This document shows positions 10,906-20,819 of a stretch of 64,000 bases of DNA, piece after piece. Location: positions 210,871,298 to 210,935,297 of the forward strand of contig NC_134138.1 of the NCBI RefSeq assembly GCF_033958435.1. The letters run 5' to 3'. The DNA comes from Carettochelys insculpta. Taxonomy: Eukaryota > Chordata > Testudines > Carettochelyidae. Each line of letters opens with the position of its first letter. Position 1 is the stretch's first letter. The translations under genes were made by a program, and so were the position numbers. The notes below the pieces were generated by a model that worked only from the letters and a program-made list of their open reading frames with translations, did no database searches and was not told where the DNA came from.

Positions 10906-11711
10906 CACTGCATTTAGCCATTTTGAGTAGAAATCCACCAACTACATGAAAAATCTCCCACCGATACAGACAGACATCATCTTCCTCTCCAAGCGCAAAT
11001 GGATGGACTGAAAGCGAAAAAACCACGACAATCAATGTACTATATTAATTACAGTAAGAGAAACCACCTAACCAGTATCCTATACAACAAATGGGAAAAT
11101 CAAGAATGAACTAGACTTTCATCAATAACCAAGTGTCCACGCAAAGTGTCACTTGACAAGCTTTTACTAATACAAGACAAGCTATTTACAATGCTCGCTT
11201 CACCTCCCTATGGAAGAAAAATGACAATAAACTAAACTCCTTTGTGCTACAGGCAACTACAACAGCCTCAACTACGTTGAAAACATTGTTAATCTTTCCA
11301 ACTACAGACTTGGCCTGGCATAAGAGTCTGTCCAGTTTTGGGGACTCTCTGCCCCACCATCACCTGTACACACATGATACAGTTCTGTGGTTACCTATTT
11401 TCACCATCTCCATCTGAAGGAATACTTCTTACACACACATGAACATCACACTGACATACTAGATCCTAGATCCTACTAGATCCTACCAACACCACAAGAA
11501 GAAGAATTCTGCATAGACTCCGCTGATGGTCGGACTGACAGTTTTGACTTCTACATTGCATGGTTCCTCAAACATGCACAGGCTGATATTGTGCACAAAG
11601 AACACCATGTGATACATAACCACAGCCATGCTGAATGCAATGTAACTCATAGCCTCAAAAACAACTCTGAAATTAATCAAAGAGTCTGACAAAGTGGGTG
11701 GTGCAGTCATC
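10906..11711 (+). pseudogene. Penelope-like element, N-terminal coding region
   Basis: Translations in several frames recall the Penelope protein upstream of the fingers: VNLSNYRL near 11287-11315, HHLHLKEYF near 11406-11432, and near 11670 an ESDKVGGAVI segment that corresponds to the ADKGGAVV block just before the RT. Stops and shifts are frequent. The segment stops at 11711, at a MITE fragment, and its continuation is found inverted at 11783-12095. Confidence 0.6.
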
Positions 11712-11782
11712 CGGCTCATCCAAACAGGGGTCCTTTGAAAAGGACCCCACCAAAATCGAAATCCCCTTATACCTATGAGTTC
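11712..11782 (-). mobile_element. MITE fragment at inversion junction
   Basis: CGGCTC, GGGTCCTTTGAAAAGGACC, CCACCAAAATCGAAATCCCC and ACCTATGAG form the reverse complement of the left-central part of the full MITE at 12096-12361 (about 12130-12200 there). It lies exactly between the sense N-terminal segment and the inverted RT segment. Confidence 0.75.
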
Positions 11783-12095
11783 TGGTAGCATAGGGTTTGA
11801 GGAGAGAGTCTACATAGCAAGGTAGTCCGGGTGTAGAGGTGCCAATCCCTGAAATGATAGGGCGTCTGAAATTTCCAAGTTTATGGATCTTTGGTAGCAG
11901 ATAGAATACTCCTGGCTGGGGCTCAGTGGGCATGTCTGTGTGGATATGGTCTGGAGCTGAAGCAGGGAGTTTCTTGAGCAGATTGTGTAGTTTCCTTTCA
12001 CAGTCTTCAGTGGGATCAGAGGAAAAAGGCCTGTAGAATGTGGTGTTAGAGAGTTATCTGTCTACATCCTATTCATAGTCTGACTTATTCATGAT
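11783..12095 (-). pseudogene. Penelope-like element RT segment, inverted
   Basis: The minus-strand frame (11933-11673) encodes PGVFYLLPKIHKLGNFRRPI, then ISGIGTSTPGL and VDSLLKPYATR, the conserved start of a Penelope-type reverse transcriptase. Further upstream on the same strand, IMNKSDYE and SNTTFYRPFSSDPT are readable. Orientation is opposite to the flanking parts of the same element. The rest of the RT, including the catalytic YxDD box, is missing between this piece and the next one. Confidence 0.8.
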
Positions 12096-12361
12096 GGCTG
12101 TGTCTACATTTACCAAAAACTTCAAAATGGCCATGCTAATGAGCTCATAGGAATACGGGGATTTCAATGTTGGTGGGGTCCTTTCGAAAAAGACCCCCAT
12201 GTAGCCGAGCTGCATGGGAGCGAACCACGACAATTTCCAAGTGCTGCAGCCGGTAGCATCTTAATATGGTGCAGAGTATGCATTTCAGCGCCTCATTAGT
12301 ATTCTTCGATCTGGCCATTAGCATGACCATTTCAAAGTTTTTGGTAAGTGTAGACACAGCC
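12096..12361. mobile_element. fold-back MITE, 266 bp, at inversion junction
   Basis: Ends GGCTGTGTCTACATTTACC and GGTAAGTGTAGACACAGCC; the inner words CTTCAAAATGGCCATGCTAA and GCATGACCATTTCAAAG are also inverse. It belongs to the same family as 48396-48696 (shared terminal order and GGTCCTTT core). It separates the inverted RT segment from the sense C-terminal segment. Confidence 0.85.
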
Positions 12362-13399
12362 ATCATGAATGATGATGGTTAAATTAATACCACTCTACAC
12401 CAGAAACCCACCAACCATTATTCTTACCTAAATGCCTCCAGCTTCCATCCAAGACACGTTACAAAATCCATTGTCTACTGCCAAGCCCTAAGATACAACT
12501 GTATCTGCTCCAATCTCAATGGCATTGCCAAAAAACTGCAAGAGCTTTACCAAGCATTTGTGTAACTTAATTACCCACTGGGGGAAGTAAAGAAACAGAT
12601 TGACAGAGCAAGGTGAGTCCCAGAAGAAAGCTACTTCATGATAGACCCAAGAAGGAAAATAACAGAACACCACTTGTCATCGTGTATAGCTCTCAACTTA
12701 AATCCCTCCAGTGCATCATTAGCAATCTACAACCTTTACTGGAACATGATCCCTCACGCTCACAGGTCTTGGCTGACAGGTCTGTCCTCTCATTCAGCCA
12801 GCCACCCAACCTCAAGAAAATACTAGCAGCCACACCACACCATAGAAAATTTAACCCAGGAATTTATCCTTGCAACAAACTCCATTGCCAACTCTGTCCA
12901 CATATCTATACTAAGCATCATTGGACTTCACCACATCACCCACGCCATCAGGGGCTCATATACCTGCACATATACTAATGCGATATATGCCTTCAGGTGT
13001 CAGCAATGCCCTTGTGTCACATGCACTGAAAAAACTGGACAGTGTATATGCCAGAAGATGATTGGGCATAAAGCCTGCACTAAGAATTGGAATACAGATA
13101 AATCTAGAGGGGAAATCTTCAGCTTCTCTGGACAGTCAATAAAGGATTTGAAAGCAGCCATTCTTCTGCAGCAGGATTTTACCACAAGATTAGAGAGGGA
13201 GATATTTGCAAGTTTGACCCATTTAACCTCTGGCTTAACAGAGATCTCAATTATCTTACACATGACAATGGCAATTTTCCCATCTTTGATATTTGCAGGA
13301 ATGACACCCATCCCACATAATTTACTTCTTCCACAGGTCCTAGTAATGACCTGCCCCCTTTTCTCCATTCCTTACTTTGCCTGCCCTTCTCCACTATCT
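12362..13399 (+). pseudogene. Penelope-like element, C-terminal RT and GIY-YIG region
   Basis: Sense translation resumes with INTTLYQKPTNHYSYL near 12384, then SIVYCQALRYNCICSN, the conserved post-catalytic part of Penelope RT also seen in the copy at 42869. Around 12965-13060 a Cys-rich stretch TNAIYAFRCQQCPC with CTEKTGQC and KMIGHK corresponds to the GIY-YIG endonuclease start, with the second motif degraded. Then FSGQSIKDLKAAILLQQDF matches the tail region of 16110-16260. Many stops are present. Confidence 0.75.
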
Positions 13400-13556
13400 A
13401 AACCCTGATTCTAATTGTCTATTCAAATCTGAAAATCTGAAGTGGGTCTTGCCCAAAAAAGCTAATTGCCTAATAAATAAATTAGTTATTCTTTAAGATG
13501 CTACAGGACTGCTTGTTTTTGTGAAGCTACACACTAACAAAGCTACTGCTCTGAGA
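13400..13556 (+). repeat. Penelope-like element, 3' terminal repeat
   Basis: TCTGAAAATCTGAAGTGGG, CTAATAAATAAATTAG, TGCTACAGGACTGCTTG and CTACACACTAACAAAGCTAC repeat the order seen at 10733-10895. Confidence 0.75.
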
Positions 13557-14200
13557 TTATCTACTAGATTGGTGAGGTATGAGTTCCCTTTATAAAAGCT
13601 TCACTGACTTCCCCAGCTAATAATATAATTCTATATGACTGACAAGCCTGTTCTTTATTATAGTACTATAGCCTGGAACTGATGTTAACTCACTGCTCCC
13701 AATCCTGTAATCATCAGGATTTCCTGTGGAGCCCTTTTTTTTTAAAAAAAGGGCACATCCCAATGCATGCAAACACGTACATGCACTCTCTCTCTCTGTC
13801 TCTCAATCTTGATATTTGGAAAAGTGCAAACATCATCTATGAAGAAAGGATTATGCAACTGTGATCTGAAGTAGGCAGTATTTCTGCCCACAGCTGGTTT
13901 TAAATTTAAAGGAACATGCAGCATCCCAGCAAGTTCCCATCATAACAATAAAAGTGCAGCACAAACAAACCAGGAAAGAGAAGCAATATGTGAAACAAGA
14001 GTAACCCCCTATAATACAAATTCAAATGTTACATCAGAAAAATGTAGGTCACAGATTTCAACTAGCCACTAATTCCCTCTCTCACACCTAAAACCTTTGG
14101 TTGATAAAAACAGGAAAACCAAGACAAACAAATTGCTGTAATGGCTATCATTTAACTAAGATTTGTGAGCTTCAAGAAAATTAACTGCCTGAAAATTGGG
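13557..14200. other. unassigned AT-rich sequence
   Basis: Only a short TCTCTC run at 13786-13803 stands out. Confidence 0.5.
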
Positions 14201-14326
14201 GTTGCCAATTTTGGTTGGATGCATTCCTGGAGGTTTCATCACATGACACAAACTTTAATTAGAGATTAATTCATAATTCCTTGAGACTCCAGGACAAGCC
14301 TGGATTGTTGGCAACTACAAAATTAC
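14201..14326. repeat. short ancient palindromic-ended repeat
   Basis: Begins GGGTTGCCAATTTTGG and ends GGATTGTTGGCAAC, with TGGAGGTTTCATCACATGAC and CTTGAGACTCCAGGACAA inside. A second, more decayed copy lies at 61907-62022. The inverse ends (GTTGCCAA and TTGGCAAC) suggest an old non-autonomous DNA transposon. Confidence 0.65.
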
Positions 14327-14755
14327 AAAACTGGCATGCATTGTTATTGCAGCCCACAGTGAAGACCCTCAGTAACATTACGTTTGTCGTAGTTCTTCCA
14401 TGAAAAAAAAGGCTATTTTCAAAATGGGATTTTCCACAGTATATTAGGAAAAAGATTTTCCTTTGATAGCTATTGATGTGGCAAGAGCACCACCTAGTGT
14501 GAAGTATGCTACATTACAGCCAGGCCCTGTAGTATCAACATTAAAAACTTAGCTGACTACTTTACTTCCTATCCTGGAATATTGACATGTTTTCTTTGTA
14601 TGTGAGAAAAGACAAATATTTCTAATGATGTTGTGGGACAGATAAATCATGTCACACATTGTGGAAGGGAACAGATGTAGCACAGCCCCAAGCACTTGTC
14701 TAAAAAGTATCCTGCATCTTGTGCCCATGCAGTCCAGTGTCTGCATCATTTACTC
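14327..14755. other. unassigned sequence
   Basis: No supported feature. Confidence 0.4.
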
Positions 14756-15475
14756 AGTCTCTGCAGCAATCCCCCACATTCAGGGTAGTGCGGCCCAATG
14801 GCCAGAGTCACTGGAGTGATCCTCTGCAGTTGGTAGCACATCCTACAGGCCAGGATCTCTACAATAAGCCCCTATGGTCGGAGTAGTGAGATACAATGCC
14901 CAGAGTCACTAGAGCAATCCCTTGTATTTGGGGTAGTGCCTCCCAGTGGCTTGAGTCATTATATAATAGTGTGTCAGGCCACCACTCTCCAGGTGCACAG
15001 GGGAACTTTGGAACGCCTTCTCCACCAGGTTCTGACTCAGGGCCCTGTCGATGGCAGACCTGCCTGCCACCAGCTTAGTGGGGAATCCACCCAGTTCTTA
15101 CACTGTTTTCCTCCTCTGGTCCCCTTGGGTGTCTTCCTGTCTGAGCCTACGGAGTCTGTGGTGTACATGGTCCAGTAGTCTCTGCACCCAATGTGACATC
15201 CCTTGTCCGGGTGCCTACATCCAGTCTTGCATGGCTGGCCTTCAGATCTTGGAGTGCAAGTGGTCCATTGGCTGGAGCTTTTGGTGTACCTCCTTCTCCT
15301 CCAGCAGTCAACCCAGACTGAGCTCCTCTCAGGCGTTTTATACTCTGGTTCCAACTGGAGCATACCCAATAGAAAAGGAAGGATGTGGCCTCTCCTGCTA
15401 ACAAAAATGGGTTAACCCCTGGTGTGTCAGTGTGGGGTTGGTACACACTCTCACAAATTATTAGAAACTGGAGTT
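14756..15475. repeat. LTR-like or composite GC-rich repeat
   Basis: The first 200 bases hold three diverged repeats of GGTAGTG, CCAATGGCCAGAGTCA and GAGTGATCC type units. Then follow CTCAGGGCCCTGTCGATGG, a promoter-like TTTTATACTC at 15339-15348, and a terminal GGTTAACCCCTGG. The style resembles LTRs of reptilian retroelements, but I cannot prove TG...CA ends or find an internal region. Confidence 0.35.
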
Positions 15476-15489
15476 CTTTACTTTGGACC

Positions 15490-15605
15490 AGCCATGGCTA
15501 CACTAGCACTTTTGTCAGGATAACTTATGCCAGTCAGGGGTGTGAAAACATAAGCTACACTAACAGAAGTGCAGTGTAGACAGCACTAAGTCGATGGGAG
15601 AGTGT
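15490..15605. mobile_element. hAT-like MITE fragment
   Basis: GCCATGGCTACACTAGCAC, TTTTGTCAGGATAACTTATG, GTCAGGGGTGTGAAAA, then CTAACAGAAGTGCAGTGTAG. The left terminus is recognisable and the right end is cut after GTGTAGACAG. Confidence 0.5.
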
Positions 15606-15714
15606 CTATTACTACATGGCTATTGCCACTAATTATGGCAGTAGGAGAGTTCTCTCATGTCTCCTTAGAACAGCTACTTGAAAGAACTTACTGTGGCATG
15701 GCTGCATCATCACT

Positions 15715-16552
15715 TCTATCAAGGTAGCCATGTTAGTCTCTATCTTCGAGAACAAGAAGGCCTGTGGCACTTTATAGACTAACAGATATTTTGGAGCATA
15801 AGCTATCGTGGGCAAAGACCTGCTTCATCAGATGCATGGGGGGTGGGTTCAGAGGGGTATTTAAAGAGTGGGATCCCAGTAAAGGGGAGGGCCAGAGCTA
15901 ACAAGGTCTATTCAGTCAGGGTGGAAATGGCCCATTATTGGTACTATGTATGAAAAGAGGAAAAAATAAGTTAGATAAGTAAGCGGGAATGTGGCCCATT
16001 GTCAAAATCTAATGTGGAGGTGTTAACACCCAAAGCAGAGAAGCTTTGAATAAATGGACATAAATCAGACATCAGGAATGGTTATGTACAAAAACTTGCA
16101 GGAGAACACCAATCTCCCTGGACACTCAGTAACAGATTTAAAAGTAGCAGTTCTAAAACAAAGAAACTTCAAAAATCAAATGGAGAAAGAAATCTCTGAA
16201 CTGCAATTTATTTGCAAATTTGACTCCACCACCCAGGGATTAAACAGAAACTGGGGCTGGCTGGCTCATTACAAAAGCAGCTTCTCTGCTTTGGGCGTTA
16301 ACACCTCCACATTAGATTCTGACAATGGCCACATCCCCCGATTTATCTAACTTGTTTTTTCCTCTTTTGATGCATGCTACCGATAATGGGCCATTCCCAC
16401 CCTGACTGAATAGACCTTGTCAGCTCTGGCCCTCCCTTTTACTGGGACCCCACTCTTTACATACCCTTCTGAACCTCCCCCACACCACTCATGCACCTGA
16501 TGAAGTGGGTCTTTGCCTGTGAAATCTTAAGTTCCAAAATATCTGTTAGTCA
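15715..16552 (+). mobile_element. Penelope-like element copy with inverted terminal repeats
   Basis: The outer parts (15760-16045 and 16275-16552) are reverse complements of each other. AGACTAACAGATATTTTGG, GACCTGCTTCATCAG, GGAGGGCCAGAGCT, CTATTCAGTCAGGGTGG and GGAGGTGTTAACACCC on the left reappear inverted on the right. The middle encodes PGHSVTDLKVAVLKQRNF and EKEISELQFICKFDS then QGLNRNWGWLAHYKSS, the region downstream of GIY-YIG in this element family (compare 13120-13200 and 44190-44340). The RT is absent. An inverted terminal repeat around a 3' fragment is a known Penelope-like arrangement. The middle frame is open for 98 codons (16054-16350). Confidence 0.8.
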
Positions 16553-16555
16553 AGA

Positions 16556-16937
16556 CAAGAACTAAGGGTCACCAAATGAAATTAATACGTAGCAGGTTTA
16601 AAATCAATAAAAGGAAATAATTCTTCACGCAGTACCCCAGTAGGCCTGTGGAAGTTCTTGCCAGATGATCTCATAAAGACCAAAACTTCAACAGGGTTCA
16701 AAAAAGAGCTAGATAAACTCATGGAGGATAGGTCCACCACTGGCTATTAACTGGGATGGTAGGAATCGTGTCCTCAGCCTCTGTCAGAAACTCAGAATGG
16801 GTGACAGGGAGGGATTATTTGATAACTACCTGTTGTATTCATTTCTCTGGAACACCTGACAGTGGCCACTGTCAGAAGACAGGATACTGGGCTAGATGGA
16901 CCTTTGGTTTGACCCAGATTGGCCATTCTTACCCCTC
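16556..16937 (+). mobile_element. CR1 LINE 3' end
   Basis: GAACTAAGGGTCACCAAATG through GGATACTGGGCTAGATGG, CTTTGGTTTGACCCAG and GGCCATTCTTA is the CR1 3' untranslated end, 5'-truncated to about 380 bp. Only one partial terminal octamer remains. It abuts the Penelope-like copy directly. Confidence 0.88.
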
Positions 16938-17579
16938 TGGTCCCAGTGAGGAACAGATCTTCTGAGCTCCTTTTATCTGAACTTGCTGAATTCAGATTGG
17001 CTGCTTCTCTGCATCCTTGCTAGGTAGGCCTGGAAAACCCACCTTTTGCTGCTTCTTTCCTGAGGCAAGATGTAGTGGAAAAAGATGTTCTCCAGTGGCT
17101 GCCACAATGTCTGGTCACATCTAGGGACAGTCTCTTTGTCATAAGTGTTTACAGGGCCTAACATGATGGGGTTAGGGCATCTAGATGCTACCACAATACA
17201 AGTAATGATACTAACACTGAAGCCTTAGAGAGAGTCAGAGTACATTGCATGCCCCTTTCCTAATCCAGTCCCTGCCTACCCACGTAGGTCTCCTATGAAG
17301 GAGCTGTTTGTGGGCAGGGGGATATTTGCCAGTTGTACAATATATGTTTTTTTTCTAGTGCTTCAGATTCAAGATTTTTGTCCTCCTCCTCAAAGCCCCT
17401 CAGGAGTCAGCTTCTCCACAGTGATCTGCTGCTTTGTGTCCTAGCAGGCTCTCCACACATGCCGTCTTCCATTGATGATGCAAGGCTTGAATGTTCACTC
17501 ATCTGCTTCTCCACAGGTAAACCTGTGCTTTCCTCAGCACTCCTTCTTGTATGTGGAAAACTCTCCCTAAGTCAGTCTG
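16938..17579. other. unassigned sequence
   Basis: No diagnostic features seen. Confidence 0.4.
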
Positions 17580-17772
17580 TGGTTACGTCTACTGTGCAAT
17601 CAGGAAGTGCATTTGGAGCATATATTTACATACCCAAGCTAGGTCACACCAGACTAGCTCACTAAAACTATCAGTAAAACCTAAGTGCCAGAGTACAAAC
17701 CAGAATGGGTTGAATTTGATAGCTAGCCTGTGCTCTTGTTGCTTCATTGCTATGTTAGCAAGCTAGCTCAGT
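17580..17772. mobile_element. possible hAT-like MITE
   Basis: GGTTACGTCTACTGTGCAAT resembles a GGCTACGTCTACACTGCAA terminus, and inside are GCTAGGTCACACCAG and AGCAAGCTAGCTCAG. The right terminus is not recognised. Confidence 0.3.
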
Positions 17773-18139
17773 TACCACCCCCCACACAAAAATCACTAAT
17801 ACCTAGTACATGTAGCAATCACTCACCTTTGTAATAATATGGCCCTCTTTTTGTTATTTCTTCCTCCCCCACTCCCTTCCTTGTCACACACACTTGCTTT
17901 GTTGTGTTTCAGATCTGCCAGTAACCTCTTTGGACCACGTCTATTTGTGCGTTCATGCAGCACCTGGCACAATGCGTCCCTGATTCTAATTAGGGTCTTT
18001 AGGCATGACTGAAACAGAAATAATGCAAACTGAAAACAATACCATTTTGTATTATTCCTGACTTTCTGTGAATTAACTTAAATTTGTGGGCCACAATTTT
18101 ATTTGGGTTTAATGGAAGTTTATATGGGTTTCAAGAAAT
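17773..18139. other. mostly unassigned; old interspersed repeat at 17925-18010
   Basis: GCAGCACCTGGCACAATGCG followed by CTGATTCTAATTAGGG resembles an old amniote interspersed repeat with a more decayed relative at 62262-62340. The rest is unassigned. Confidence 0.35.
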
Positions 18140-18362
18140 CCTAGATGTATCAGTCCTATTTGACACTCAACATCAACCACCCATTCCTGAGCAAGCTCAC
18201 AGGGACACTATCAAAAAGCCTCCTTTATGTTCATCTATCCAAAGCCAGTTGTCTAGATGCTGGACAATCTGCACTTTGGCCAGAACAAGGAACAGAAACA
18301 GCATTTGTGGTGCTGATGGATGGAGGACAGACAGCCATTCTTACACTGTATGGTGGGAGCAG
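18140..18362 (+). pseudogene. L2/CR1-like RT scrap
   Basis: A plus-strand frame contains EQGTETAFVVLMDGGQ, reminiscent of the GTETALVALVDDL motif that precedes the catalytic block of L2-type and related reverse transcriptases. Only about 70 residues are aligned by eye, and the segment ends where the Harbinger sequence starts. Confidence 0.4.
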
Positions 18363-18364
18363 AA

Positions 18365-18900
18365 CTGCTTGCTGCTTGCTGCGGGAATGGCTCTCCATGG
18401 AGCGGGTGGCCTGGGACTGGGTATCTCGACATCCTGACCCAGGCCGTTGCCAACCACCTGGCCCAGCCACCCACCCCTTGGATGGCCTTTCCCGCAGCAA
18501 CTCGCACTGCCCCAGCCCCACCTTCCTTCCCCGCCCCCCTGCCCCAGCCTCCCCCTCTTCCCTGCCACCCCCCTCTTCCTCAGCTCCCCCTCTTTCCCAT
18601 CCTCCCCACACCCCTTCTGCCCCCCTCCGACCTTGCAGCTCTGCTCCCAGTCAACATGACCCTGGCTGAACGGCGGGAGATGGCACACTAGCTGTGGCCA
18701 GGCGAGCCCTGGCCATCTCTCGATCTCCCTGCTCCTCCCCTTGAGTCTGAGCCCCTAGATACCCCGGTCCAGCCCTACCTCCCCATTCCACCTGCCCCAT
18801 CCCGGCCCCACTGTGGTCCCCAGACCCAGGGCGGTCACTGCTCCAGGGGCCATTGTGGCTCCAGACCAGCCACTCCGATGGAGGATTGAGGCCACCCATC
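18365..18900 (+). pseudogene. Harbinger second-gene C-terminal remnant
   Basis: The plus-strand translation starts LREWLSMERVAWDWVSRHPD and becomes Pro/Ser-rich (frames shift repeatedly at 18500-18650). In autonomous Harbinger elements the second ORF is a Myb/SANT DNA-binding protein; here the DNA-binding half is gone and only a C-terminal, low-complexity part remains. The long proline-rich open frame at 18145-18669 is a mix of the adjoining LINE scrap and this remnant. The assignment rests on context and on the REWLSMERVAW phrase, and is tentative. Confidence 0.4.
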
Positions 18901-19235
18901 TCCCCATGTATAGTTCATCCCTGCCCTCCATGTAAATAGTTCACCTCCGCCCCTGCAACGTAAATAGTCACATGTTCTTTGTGTTCGAAAAATAGCAGTT
19001 GAATTTATTTAAAGGTGAGATGTGTCCTGCCTCGGGTCAGGATGGCAAGGGCGTTGCTGGTGGGGCAGGAGTAAGAACGGGGGAGAAGTTGCATGGAGTG
19101 AGCTGGCCCAGGTCATGGGGGCCCCCAGGCAAAGGCCTTCCAGAGAGCCTCCCACACGCGCACCCCATCCACACCTGGCACCTGGCAACAAGGGACTGCA
19201 CCTGGCTGCTCATAGTGTAGTAGGGCCTCAGCTGC

Positions 19236-20609
19236 CTAGTGTGCCACAAAGAGCTCCTGCTTACTCTCCACAAGGTTGTGGAGTGCACAGCAGGTGCCCA
19301 CCACAGCGGGCATGCCGGGCAGGCCTACCTCCAGGAGCATCAGGAGGCACCTGAAACGTGCCTTCAGACAGCCAGATGCTCGCTTCATGGTGTTCCTGGC
19401 CTGGTTGAGGCAGGCATTGAAGACGTCCTGGCTCTCATTGGTGTGTCCTGTGTTGGGGTGCATTAGCCAGGCCTGGAGTGGGTAGGCAGCATCAGTGATG
19501 ATGCACGGGGGCATGGTCACATCCCCCACTGGCAGCTCCCGTAGGGGGATGTAGGTGCCCTCTGCCATCCTGCAGCCGAGCCACGAGTTCCGCAGGATGC
19601 GGGCATTGTGGGCCTTGCCTGGCCAGCCCACACAGATGTCTGTGAAACATCCTCGGGCATCCATGAGGGCCTGGAGGACGACAGAGTGGTAGCCCATCCC
19701 TGGCTGTGTGGTGGGGCCCGGATGGTGATGTGGGTGCTGTCCAATGCACCGATGCAGTTGGGGAATCCCAGCTGTTGGAAGCCAGCCATGGCAGTGTCCG
19801 TGTCTCCAAGGCGGATCAGGCAGTGCAGGAGGATCCTGTTGATGGCAGCAACAACCTGTAGGGGTAGACGGCACAGGCACCTCTGAGTGTGTGGTAGCAT
19901 ATGGGGGACCCCTCCCTGGGACCCCACTCCCTGGGGCCCCGCCGTGGGTGTGTGGCCCTGGGTGCCTTACCTCAAAGAGGACGACCCCGACGGTGGCCTT
20001 CCTCACCCCAAATTGGTGGACGACCAAGCAGTTGCTGTCCAGGGTGGCCAGCTTCCACAGGGCAATGGCTACTCATTTCTCCAGGGGGAGCGTGGGCCGC
20101 ATGCGGGTGTCCTGGTGGTGAAATGCTGGTGCCAGCCACTGGCACAGCTCCATGAAGGTGGCCCGAGCCATCCAGAATTTGCGGAGCCACTGGTCATCGT
20201 CCCACTCTCCAAGGACAATGTCGTCCCACCATTCCCCGCTGGTGGGGTACAGCCAGAGGCAAAGGTGGGGCTGGAACAGGGGGCGCTCCAGATGCACCGT
20301 GGGGGGAGCCTGCGGGAGGCTGGCCATGTGTCGGGCAGCATGTAACCTCATATGGCATGCTGTCAGGATGGCCATCTGGCTGGCCGTGATGTCCAAGGTG
20401 TTCCTGTCAGTGAAGTGCTTCAGGTCCATGGCAGGCAGTGGTGTGGTGGCTAACCAAGGCTCTGCGAGTGCTGTTCTGGAGTGCGTGCTGCAAGCAGCCA
20501 GAGTCCTCAGCATGTGCATGGGGGATGTGTTTGGGAGGGGCCCTTTAAGGGGTTGGCTCGCCCGTGCTCCAGGAAGGGCTTGTCGGCCATTCGAACCCGC
20601 CCTCACCAT
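19236..20609 (-). pseudogene. HARBI1-like Harbinger transposase, inactivated
   Basis: The minus-strand gene has two exons. Exon 1 (from within 20609 to 19971) includes WDDIVLGEWDDDQWLRKF and FMELCQWLAPAF, is broken by an in-frame TGA at 20075-20073, and continues HQFGVRKATVGVVLFE. A 115-bp GT-AG intron (19970-19856; donor GTAAGG, acceptor CCCTACAG) leads to exon 2: VVAAINRILLH, FPNCIGALDSTH, CFTDICVGWPGKAHNARIL, CIITDAAYPLQAWL, KRASGCLKARFRCLL and TCCALHNLVE. These are hallmark blocks of the DDE nuclease of PIF/Harbinger (HARBI1 is the domesticated relative). First Asp is at 19741-19739 and second Asp at 19493-19491; at the third position Lys (AAG, 19385-19383) replaces Glu. A frameshift lies between GALDSTH and YHSVVLQAL. 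It is therefore a dead copy; the start codon is not decided. Confidence 0.88.
19856..19970 (-). other. predicted intron of the Harbinger transposase
   Basis: The donor GAG/GTAAGGCACC and acceptor CTACCCCTACAG/GTTGTT join GVVLFE to VVAAINRILL in frame. Reading through instead gives a Pro/His-rich stretch that is unlike any transposase. Confidence 0.7.
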
Positions 20610-20819
20610 TTTCTGTCCTGTTATTTCGAAATGAAGCCGTGGCTGTGTAGCTGCTCCATTTCAAAACGACTGGGAGGCTTTTCGATGTTGCAGATCTCAA
20701 CGTTGATCTGCGTTTCGTGTATAGTCGCTTCCATAGCACTTAATCTGAAATAGCTTATTTCGAAATGACGGATAGGGATAAGCCATTTTGATGTCACTCT
20801 CTAGTGTGGCCACAGCCTT

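Larger units (their letters stand above)
18365..20817 (-). mobile_element. PIF/Harbinger DNA transposon, truncated
   Basis: About 2.45 kb, GC-rich against AT-rich surroundings. It holds a HARBI1-like transposase on the minus strand (19236-20609) and, in convergent orientation, the remains of the second Harbinger gene (18365-18900). The right terminus CTAGTGTGGCCACAGCC (20801-20817) is the inverse of a GGCTGTGGCCACACTAG end; the matching left terminus is missing, so the element is truncated near 18365. Next to the right end lie TTTCGAAATGACGG and related words that also occur in the MITEs, which supports kinship. Confidence 0.8.

Noticed and set aside
18145..18691. Long proline-rich open frames on both strands
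   Set aside because: C-rich low-complexity DNA; only the short REWLSMERVAW part has any likeness to a transposon protein.
19887..20634. Plus-strand open frames of 152 and 160 codons
   Set aside because: Shadows of the HARBI1-like transposase on the opposite strand.
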